A DNA stretch of 64,000 nt from Alligator mississippiensis. Taxonomy: Eukaryota; Chordata; Crocodylia; Alligatoridae. Of this stretch, positions 56,383-64,000 are shown piece by piece. Where the stretch lies: NCBI RefSeq assembly GCF_030867095.1, contig NC_081826.1, positions 58,496,001 to 58,560,000 of the forward strand, in the 5' to 3' direction. Each line of letters opens with the position of its first letter. The stretch's first letter is position 1. The notes beneath the pieces were generated by a model, which was not told where the DNA came from, searched no databases, and worked only from the letters and a program-made list of their open reading frames with translations. Made by a program: the position numbers and the translations under genes.

Positions 56383-58402
56383 GAGATGATCCCGATGTGA
56401 GAAAAAAGAGGGAAAGGGGCCAGGAGGCTTCCTTGGCTGACCAGAGAAATCCAGGGCAGCCTACAGGCCAAAAGGGGGGCACATAAAAAATGGAAACAGG
56501 GAAAGATCACCAAAGAGGAGTATACCTCCTCTGCTCGTGCTTGTAGGGAGGCAGTTAGATGGGCCAAAGCTACCATGGAGCTGAGGATGGCATCCCAAGT
56601 AAAGGATAACAAGAAATTGTTTTTTAGATATATAGGGAGTAAAAGGAAGGCCCAGGGAGGAATAGGACCCCTGCTAAATGGGCAGAAGCAATTGGTGACA
56701 GACAGGGGGGACAAGGCTGAACTCCTCAACGAGTTCTTTGCCTCAGTGTTCCTAAGCGAGGGGCAAGACAAGTCTCTCACTGGGGTTGTAGAGAGGCAGC
56801 AGCAAGGCACCACACTACCATGTGTAGACCCTGAGATGGTGCAGAGTCACTTGGAAGAACTGGATGCCTTTAAGTTGGCAGGCCCGGATGAGCTCCATCC
56901 GAGGGTGCTGAAGGCGCTGGCCGATGTCATTGCACAGCCACTGGCGGGAATATTTGAACGCTCGTGGCGCACGGGCCAAGTCCCGGAGGACTGGAAAAGG
57001 GCCAATGTGGTCCCCATTTTCAAGCAGGAGAGGAAGGAGGACCCGGGCAACTATAGGCCAGTCAGTCTCACCTCCATCCTGGGCAAAGTCTTTGAAAAAA
57101 TTATCAAGGCTCACATTTGCGAGAGCCCGGCAAGACAAATTATGCTGAGGGGAAACCAGCACGGGTTCATAGCAGGCAGATCATGCCTGACTAATCTAGT
57201 CTTTTTTTATGACCAGGTTACGAAACATCTGGACACAGGAGTAGGAGTGGATGTCGTATACTTAGACTTCAGGAAGGCCTTCGATACGGTATCCCACCCC
57301 ATACTAGTGAACAAGTTAAGAGGCTGTGACTTGGATGACTACGCAGTCCGGTGGGTGGCGAATTGGCTAGAGGGTCGCACCCAGAGAGTCATGGTGGATG
57401 GGTCAGTATCAACCTGGAAGGATGTCGGCAGTGGGGTCCCGCAGGGCTCGGTCCTAGGACTGATACTCTTCAATGTCTTCATCAGCGACTTGGACGAGGG
57501 AGTGAAGTGTACTCTGTCCAAGTTTGCGGATGACACAAAGCTGTGGGGAGAAGTGGACACGCCGGAGGGCAGGGAACAGCTGCAAGCAGACCTAGATAGG
57601 TTGGGCATATGGGCAGAAAACAACAGAATGCAATTCAACAAGGAGAAATGCAAAGTGCTGCACCTAGGGAGGAAAGATGTCCAGCATACCTACTGCCTAG
57701 GAAATGACCTGCTGGGTGGCACGGAAGTGGAAAGGGATCTTGGAGTCCTAGTGGACTCCAAGATGAACGTGAGTCGGCAGTGTGACGAAGCCATCAGAAA
57801 AGCTAATGGCACTTTATCATGCATGCATGACGAATAGATCCAAAGAGGTGATACTTCCCCTGTATCGGGCGCTGGTCAGACCACAGTTGGAGTACTGTGT
57901 GCAATTCTGGGCACCGCACTTCAAGGGGGATGCGGATAACCTGGAGAGGGTCCAGAGAAGGGCCACTCGTATGGTTAAGGGCTTGCAGACCAAGCCCTAC
58001 GAGGAGAGACTAGAGAACCTGGACCTTTTCAGCCTCTGCAAGAGAAGGTTGAGAGGTGACCTTGTGGCTGCCTATAAGTTCATCACGGGGGCACAGAAGG
58101 GAATTGGTGAGGTTTTATTCACCAAGGCGCCCCCGGGGGTTACAAGAAATAATGGCCACAAGTTAGCAGAGAGCAGATTTAGATTGGACATTAGGAAGAA
58201 CTTCTTCACAGTTCAAGTGGCCAAGGTCTGGAACGGGCTCCCAAGGGAGGTGGTGCTCTCCCCTACCCTGGGGGTCTTCAAGCTATGCATCTAGCTGGGG
58301 GTCATCTAGACCCAGCACTCTTTCCTGCCTATGCAGGGGGTTGGACTCGATGATCTATTGAGGTCCCTTCCGACCCTAACATCTATGATTCTATGAATCT
58401 AA
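56383..58402 (+). mobile_element. 5'-truncated young CR1 LINE in GDAP1 intron 5, antisense
   Basis: A 2-kb CR1 of the same subfamily as the copy at 40320-42425. The 5' breakpoint is near GATGATCCCGATG. The 3' end reads GATGATCTATTGAGGTCCCT followed by ATCTATGATTCTATGAATC. It lies in the intron between GDAP1 exons 5 and 6, in antisense orientation. Confidence 0.94.
56575..58294 (+). pseudogene. CR1 ORF2 reverse transcriptase, 420-codon frame plus shifted C-terminus
   Basis: The 420-codon frame (56575-57837) has every reverse transcriptase block: SGP-like [75 protein letters not shown] and [12 protein letters not shown] with an intact FADD box. A short deletion near 57822 (after SCM) shifts the frame. 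The C-terminal part continues at 57782-58294 and is itself altered at the last codons (GVFKLCI instead of the usual FKRRLDEYLAGVI). The first ATG is an internal codon. Confidence 0.92.
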
Positions 58403-58865
58403 CTTTAAAGACAACTAGCGAAGATTAGGACACTGACAAGACAGCAAAAGGAAACGTGCAGTACCACTGCCTGCAGTCTTTCTTTGGTTAATAAAATACC
58501 TCAGCCTCCAAGACTGTCAATCCAGCACTGGAATCCAAATTTAGCATGTTATTTACCCATGTGTGTAAGGACATGATGACCAGCAATGTGTTTAAAATTA
58601 GGTTCATACCTGCTATGCTGAACTGAAGCCTAAAAAAAAAAATACTGTGGAATTGTGCAGTTAATTCTGTCGACATGCTGAAAATATCTGTCAGGCTCCA
58701 TGAAACATTCAACAGATTGCATTCGACTAAATTAGACTGAGTTATGCTGTTATAAAATACCAAATCAAACAATAAAAAGTCTGCATAGAACAAGTGATGA
58801 TATCTGGCTAAATCAACTCTGCTGCACATCTGTCACAAGATTTAAACAGGAATAGTCCTTTTTAC
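58403..58865 (-). other. GDAP1 intron 5, donor-proximal part
   Basis: Intronic sequence down to the donor GTAAAA (GT at 58865-58864). An A-rich run lies near 58632. No exon was seen. Confidence 0.7.
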
Positions 58866-58980
58866 CTGGTGTTTCTTCATTTCTCCGTTGTAACTCAGTC
58901 TCAACCTGATCCAAAACTTTCTCCAATTCATCAAGTATTTTTTTTAGGTATTTTATATTATCATGGTCCAGCAGTTTAGA
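58866..58980 (-). CDS. GDAP1: GDAP1 coding exon 5
   Basis: A 115-nt exon encodes SKLLDHDNIKYLKKILDELE, then KVLDQVETELQRRNEETP plus one base. This helical stretch lies in the GST C-terminal half, within the extended loop region that distinguishes GDAP1 from other GSTs. The acceptor AG is at 58982-58981 and the donor GT at 58865-58864. The exon begins in phase 0 and ends in phase 1, and its length equals the mammalian exon as I recall it. The high Lys/Glu content fits a long amphipathic helix. Confidence 0.96.
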
Positions 58981-59324
58981 CTAAAAATATAAATAGGTTG
59001 CAATTTAAACCATTATACATGTAGTCTATAGTTACAGCATTTTCAGAAGATTTACTTAGGATTACAGTCCATATTTAATAAAATGTTATTATCAGGTTTA
59101 AAAGCCAGGGGGATGTCTATGGTGATATGAATTTTAGTGACAACTCGCATAAGAGAAAAAATATCTAAAGAATCACATATTTTGTAAATTCTCAATAATG
59201 AATATTCCTGGGCACACCGACCCTAATCAAACACAGCAATTAAATTTATGCTCAGCTTTGAGGTAATCACAAGTGTTTAAAGATAAGTAGTGGAAGAGTG
59301 ATGTTGGTCATCATGACAGTCCAG

Positions 59325-59440
59325 AAATTATGTGAAAGGCAAGGATTTCTTAAGGTGGTATCTTTTATTGGACCAACTATGTAGTTGGGATAGAGTTTGA
59401 CAAGCTTTTGAATGCAAGACATTCTTTGGCAGGTCACTGA
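59325..59440 (-). repeat. Penelope-like/unnamed repeat in GDAP1 intron 4
   Basis: On the minus strand GAATGTCTTGCATTCAAAAG, CTTGTCAAACTCTATCCC and GTTGGTCCAATAAAAGATAC lead into CCTTAAGAAATCCTTGCC. This is the same core as the other copies, with the same flanking AGAAATTATGTGA as at 52.1 kb. Confidence 0.6.
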
Positions 59441-59450
59441 TGATAATAGG

Positions 59451-60383
59451 GCTGTGCAAAACACCATCGTTTCATTTCAACATCCGTTTTGCTGTTTTGA
59501 AGGGACAGCATTTCGTTTCATCGTTTCATTTCATTTTGAAGCAGTCCCATTTCGTTTCGTCAAAACTGTTTCACTGTTTCAATGCATTTTGATGTTTTGC
59601 CCATAGGCTATAATGGGGAATCATGAAAATGCCTAAAACTTTGTCATTTCTTGCCTGATTTGGATGAAAATTGCAGGGATGGTAGCCCCTTCTGAGGGCA
59701 TAAAGCCTGCCATGTTTCAAGGAGATAGGTACAGAGGTTTCTCAGAAACTGCACTTCAAACTGTTCAAAACACAACTCCTGACACTTGCCAGCTGCTGCA
59801 GTCTCCTCTCATCCAGCACACAGATCTGGGGGCCTGCACCCCCAAGAGAGCTGCAGGGCAGTGCTGGACTCCTCCTGGGGGTGCAGGCCCCCAGATCTAC
59901 ATGCCAGATGAGAGGAGGCTGCCGCTGCCGCCCAGATGACACAGGCAGCGCTCCCAAGGTGTGCCCCCCCAGATCTGCGCCCCGGATGAGAGGAAGCTGC
60001 CTCTGCCACCTGGGACCAGTGCTGGGAGTGGGCTGTGCCCAGATGGCAGCGGCAGCCTCCTCTTATCCAGCACGCACATCCGGGGGCTCACACCCCCGGG
60101 AGGAGTCTGGCACAGCCCCGCAGCCCTCCTGGGGTGCAGGCCCCCAGATCTGCACGTCGTATGAAAGGAGGCTGCCACTGCCACCTGGGACCAGCGCTGA
60201 AGCCAAGTAAGCCCGGCTTCAAAGCTCAAAACATTTCGAAACTTTCTAAACATTTTGAGTGCCTTGTTTTGTTTCAAAGCTGTTTTGAAGCCTTTTGTTT
60301 AGTTTAGATTTTGCTGTTTTGAGCTCAAAATATGTCAAAACAGCTTCAAAATGAAACACCCTGCAATGTTTTGCACAGCCCTA
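59451..60383. mobile_element. Fold-back DNA element in GDAP1 intron 4
   Basis: The termini AGGGCTGTGCAAAACA and TGTTTTGCACAGCCCT form inverted repeats, flanked by AAT on both sides (possible 3-bp duplication). The interior has T-rich TTTCGTTTCA(T/A) motifs, then a GC-rich core (59810-60190) with strong internal inverted repeats. One example is AGATCTGGGGGCCTGCACCC near 59824 against GGGTGCAGGCCCCCAGATCT near 59879. There is no transposase. The frames over the core are artefacts of its GC-rich palindromes. Confidence 0.72.
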
Positions 60384-60538
60384 ATAGATATATACATAAG
60401 AGCTTTGTTATACTTTGGCAGAGTTCTCAACATCTTGTAAAAGTAAGCCCCTGATGAAGTATACAACTGGTAAAAAACAATTACCAACATTTCAGGAAAA
60501 TTCCAGTATAACCAACAGTGTGACATGAGTTTTCTTAC

Positions 60539-60633
60539 TTTAAGGCGTTTCTGCTTTGCTATATAAGCATCTTGGAGGTCTGGATTTTCTTCTGCAAGCT
60601 TCTTCAGTTCAGATTCTGTGTTACTTATTTGGC
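60539..60633 (-). CDS. GDAP1: GDAP1 coding exon 4
   Basis: A 95-nt exon encodes (S)QISNTESELKKLAEENP, then DLQDAYIAKQKRLK, the start of the GDAP1-specific helical loop between GST helices 4 and 5. The acceptor AG is at 60635-60634. The first base pair of codon sequence completes a Ser codon from exon 3, and the exon ends in phase 0 before the donor GTAAGA at 60538. Length and phase match the mammalian exon as I recall it. The upstream exon 3 sequence was looked for on the minus strand between 60640 and 64000 and not found. Confidence 0.96.
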
Positions 60634-60639
60634 CTGATA

Positions 60640-61139
60640 AACAGAAAATGAAATTACATAAAATCACCAAATATATTCATGTTTTAATCCATAAAAATTT
60701 GCAAATAAATTGTGTTAAAATAGTTAAAGTATTGTAAGTGGTCTGAAGAAATGGAAAATGGTTCCTGCGTGAAACATCCATATCAGTCAGTGAAATGTTG
60801 CATAAGCCAGGGATCCCAAAACATTTTCTATTTGCCATGAATCAAACGCTGAAGGGAGGAAGAATATAGGATAGGGAATTCATACATTTGATCTTAAGCT
60901 CAAACAAAATGTTTTGTTATCTATAATAAAAGAAGGAAGGACAATTAAAGTAACAGAACATATTAAGCAGCTCTACTTCTATCACAAACATTCATACTTC
61001 ACTCCTGAAAACATTTTCAACCAAGTTGTGAAAAGTGTACTGTAATTTTGTGTGCTTCATTTTTGGATCCTCAATTTTGGATGCTTTGGCCATGATCTCC
61101 AGAGAAGCTGTGGATACAGAGCTCCCACTGAGTTTGAGC
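60640..61139. other. GDAP1 intron 3, nothing recognised
   Basis: AT-rich intronic sequence with no exon or repeat recognised. Confidence 0.6.
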
Positions 61140-61680
61140 AACTCTGAAAATCAGTGTACAAAAGGCAAGATTTTTAGAGGTGGTCTTTGTCAGGTCTCCA
61201 ATACAACTTTGCTACATGGTCTGTTCCCAATATTCTGCACAGGCCACTGTATCTGTTGGTGTTGCCAGATCTTATGGGGTGCATTGTGGTGCTATAGGAC
61301 ATCTCAGGAGATGATCCATCGTTTGCTGCTCATGACAAATGCATCGGTCAGTTGCATAGAGACCCCACAATTTCATGAGAAAGTTGCATCTTCCAAGACC
61401 CACTCTCAATCTGTTCAGGCTCCGCCATGTATGCCATTTGTAGTTGGAGCTGGATGCTAAATCCTTACTAGGGGTAATTCCTCACCAGCTCCATTCAACA
61501 TGTTTGTTGCCTAGTTTCTCCCATTCTTTTTGCCAAAGGGTAGTTCTGAATGATTCTGGGGATGTGGTCAATGGTGTGATAGAAGACAAAAAGCTGTTTC
61601 TCAATGAGAGATAACAGTGCACTGGTTGATGTCCATATAGTGGGTGGTGGTCATCTGACTCTTGTACCACTGGTCAATGT
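61140..61680 (-). pseudogene. LINE polymerase C-terminal domain, decayed, in GDAP1 intron 3
   Basis: Reading the minus strand downward from about 61670, one frame contains LWQKEWEKLGNK, then about 61450-61190 TWRSLNRLRVGLGRCNF, LMKLWGLYATDRCICHEQQT and MDHLLRCPIAPQC. A stop follows, and then DLATPTDTAVACAEYW. This order (TWRxLNRxRxGxGR, WGL, CxC, QTMxHLLxCP, DLA...W) is the zinc-finger-like C-terminal tail found after the reverse transcriptase in some LINEs of the Jockey/I/RTE type. It is not CR1. No polymerase core was seen beside it. Confidence 0.6.
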
Positions 61681-62453
61681 CACCTGCTACTTTTCTCCTG
61701 CTGTAAGGAGACGCTATGCTGCATAGTGCATATATGCAGTGAACAGGGATGGGATTTAGGCAGCCTGTTATAGTTCTGCATGTATCATTTAGGGCGGTGC
61801 CAATATGTTTACATATTTTTAGAGGTATTTACATGCCTAAAAATGCAGCAAGGGGTCCAGTTGTTGGGTTTTTTTAAATCTAACCAGGTTAGGCACCTAA
61901 CTCCATGGCAGACATCTTTTGGGTTGAAACACCTTTTAAAACCTGAACCAAGATGCCCCAAGATACAAAGTTTGGAAGAAGAGGTGGAGTGAAAAACTTG
62001 GAAAGAGATTACTATTTATTTTTTGTTATACAGGAAATAACATCTTCACTCTTTAAGATTGTAGTTCATATGAAACTGGCCAGAGACTTCCCAATTTACA
62101 AATCCAGAATGTCAAACATTAGGTCATGACTAAGAAAGTCTTGAATAAAAACTAATATCTTCAATAATTAACTGAACACAGGGCCTGAGTCCTCTTTCCC
62201 TTGAACTGGGGAAATTGGGACTAACTTAAATGAAGTCTGCAGAGTTAACCTGAAGTAATAGTGTTATTAAACAATGCTAACTAGTTATTTTATATGCTTT
62301 TTGTTTCAATGTCACATGGCCATGAATATGGAACGTGACAATATTCCGCATGAATATTTTGAAGGAATTGAATATAGAGCAGAAAGATAATAGGCATAAA
62401 GGATCCTGACTTTATTACATTTGCTGTGTAACCAGATAAAATGCTAATCAGTA
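61681..62453. other. GDAP1 intron 3, nothing recognised
   Basis: No exon, RNA or named repeat was recognised. Confidence 0.5.
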
Positions 62454-62720
62454 GGCACATCTACGTGTGCCCCTGACTGCGCATTTGGTACTGCACAGTC
62501 ATTTAGAACTTGGTTTAGCAAGTACTAAATGACTACACAGTACCCAGCGGTACTGATCAGTCCCAGCAGCGCACAATTATTTTTAAACACTATGTCGTCA
62601 CTGGTTACCATGGTGATGTAGCATTGACATCACAGTTTGTGCCCGCTGATGCTATGTCACTGTACCAATGAGCTACATCACCATAGCTTACTACAAGGTA
62701 GTGTCTCATGTAGACATGCC
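62454..62720. mobile_element. 267-bp MITE with 5-bp target duplication
   Basis: The left end GGCACATCTACGTG and the right end CATGTAGACATGCC are imperfect terminal inverted repeats flanked by perfect CAGTA (62449-62453, 62721-62725). A second inverted pair, TAGCAAGTACTAAATGACTA-like, lies inside. The superfamily is unclear; 5-bp duplications occur in some hAT groups. Confidence 0.7.
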
Positions 62721-62725
62721 CAGTA

Positions 62726-63659
62726 ATACATAAGTGTGATACTTTAAAAGAGACAATATAAAATTACTCAAAACAATTATGAGCCAAATTATCTGGAAGA
62801 AAAAACTGAAACAAAATATGTGATGATAATTAGGAGTTTCTTAGGAACTTTTTATTAGATTCCCAATCACACAATTGAGAAAGAAGTTTATACTGATTAA
62901 AAATTCGGCCTGGCAGGAAATGAAGACAACAACTCCCTAATGTTATGTAATATTATTCAAATATATATACATGCATACATAAATACACACACATGTGGGT
63001 GGGGGTGGGGAGGTGTACATATTTTACAGGTGCAAGGATTTTCTGTGATATCTGTGACAAAGGCACCTTCCAGGCCCACTACTAGTATGTCTCTGGGCAA
63101 ACCACTCAACTTGCTCTCCTGCCACGTCTTGTTGATAAATGACTGTCATGTTAAATAGGCAGAAGGCTGCCCTTCGTGCACCCAAATGACTGTGGGCTAT
63201 CAGTACACGCTCCTACCATCCCTATTTGTGTCCCATGCCTCACTGATGTCTCACAGTGTGTTCCACCTCTGGTTCAAAGCTGGGTCAAACTGTACACACC
63301 CTGTTTTCTATATCCCACCTGCCATGACCTTAATACAAAGGCTATCGGGAGTTGGTACCTGACCGTATGGGGTTTGCCATGATGTCGCAGTGTCTGGGCA
63401 TTTTCTGTTATGCTCCGCCTCCCTCACACCCTACCCCTGTCCACGCAGGTGTTCTGGTGATTGAGATAGATCCCTGGCCCTTCCAGGTGTCTGTCTGTCT
63501 TCAAAAGATCCCATGTAAGAAGAAAAAAACAAAGCAATCTGGGACCAACATGAGCTGGCCAAGCCCTGTGACTCTGGTAAGGCTCTCCCACCAACAACAT
63601 CCATCCACACATAGAAATTAATAAAGCAATATAACGTAAATAATCATCTCTGCCTACTA
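62726..63659. other. GDAP1 intron 3 with possible MIR and LTR remnants
   Basis: Near 63060-63125 a TCTCTGGGCAAACCACTCAA block is MIR-like. Near 63115-63170 CTCCTGCCACGTCTTGTTG and AGGCAGAAGGCTGCCC resemble the LTR at 25703. Both are weak. No exon was recognised. Confidence 0.35.
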
Positions 63660-63860
63660 GGACTATGTGAAGCTTCGTTTGCTAATTCAGTTTGGTGGAG
63701 ATTTGGCCCAATTCGGCAGCCAAATCTCTGAATCCAAATCGAATCAGGAGACCCTTTAATCTCTCTGAATCAAATTGGAGCCCTCCAGATTGGTTCGGAG
63801 AGATTCAGAGAGATTTGATAATTCAGACATAGACACAGCTTTAAATGTTTTTTTCTACAT
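63660..63860. repeat. Unnamed repeat with GAATC/GATTC inverted motifs
   Basis: Alternating CCAAATCTCTGAATCC, TCTCTCTGAATCAAATT and GGAGAGATTCAGAGAGATTT motifs make an internally inverted repeat similar in style to the fold-back element at 59.4 kb. Its limits are unclear. Confidence 0.4.
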
Positions 63861-64000
63861 ACCTCAAGGTACCAGGTGGCTCGTGAATGCTGAGATGCTG
63901 GGGCACATGGAGCATCCCACAGGAGCACAGTGGGATGGGGAGGGTCCCCAGTGTGCTCAGCAGCAGACCCAGAAGTGGACCTGAAACACTTCCACTTCAC

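Noticed and set aside
59664-60307. Several frames of 90-126 codons on both strands
   Set aside because: They lie over GC-rich palindromes of the fold-back element and mirror each other between strands.
61035-61460. 141-codon plus frame in GDAP1 intron 3
   Set aside because: It is antisense to the better-supported LINE C-terminal remnant on the minus strand.
1-64000. Prokaryotic-style systems, CRISPR arrays, rRNA, phage genes
   Set aside because: No repeat-spacer pattern, operon structure or bacterial gene is present; the DNA is vertebrate with spliced exons and LINEs.
60640-64000. GDAP1 exons 1-3
   Set aside because: The expected exon 3 coding pattern was not found on the minus strand up to the right edge, so these exons are presumed outside.

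Overview
The window is vertebrate nuclear DNA, most likely from a non-avian sauropsid and probably a crocodilian. The evidence is several CR1 LINEs of different ages, old MIR- and L2-like fragments, palindromic MITE families, hAT-like elements, nested LTR elements, and one intron-containing vertebrate gene. The species is an inference; the sequence alone does not fix it. There are no operons, CRISPR arrays or prokaryotic features.

The only recognisable host protein-coding gene is the 3' half of GDAP1 on the minus strand. Its last three coding exons lie at 60633-60539, 58980-58866 and 53039-52657, with the stop codon at 52659-52657. Their lengths (95, 115 and 383 nt), reading phases and splice sites match the vertebrate gene as I recall it, and the frame is undamaged. 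Exons 1-3 must lie beyond the right edge. The introns contain two antisense CR1 copies (53.9-54.6 kb and 56.4-58.4 kb), a 0.93 kb inverted-repeat element (59.4-60.4 kb) and the decayed C-terminal end of a LINE polymerase (61.1-61.7 kb).

Region by region: 1-7.5 kb is one old, nearly full-length CR1 that took two later insertions. One is a 706-bp solo LTR (2384-3089). The other is a 3.4-kb LTR retroelement with two 583-bp LTRs (3468-6866, minus strand) that has gag-like reading frames but no visible pol or env. 7.5-20 kb is non-coding, with old SINEs, possible LTR pieces, MITEs of a GGCTAGGGACAG family, and a Ty3/Gypsy fragment made of the integrase end plus the 3' LTR. 20.1-21.1 kb is a GC-rich non-autonomous hAT element with an 8-bp target duplication. 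21-24.5 kb is mostly unique AT-rich DNA. 24.5-28.9 kb holds two copies of a palindromic MITE; the second is split by a solo LTR and by a CR1. 29-40 kb is mostly non-coding DNA with old repeats. 40.3-42.4 kb is a young CR1 inside a tandem repeat. 43-48.6 kb has a decayed CR1, a tRNA-Gly pseudogene, microsatellites, a G-rich minisatellite and a large inverted repeat. From 51 kb rightwards comes a CR1 3' end and then GDAP1.

The genes do not form a system. The window is a gene-poor flank of GDAP1 and a record of layered transposon insertions. The least ordinary items are the gag-only LTR element with a possible tRNA-Ser primer site, the long hairpins formed by MITE and Penelope-like repeats, and a pair of 2-kb direct CR1 repeats flanking the terminal GDAP1 exon.
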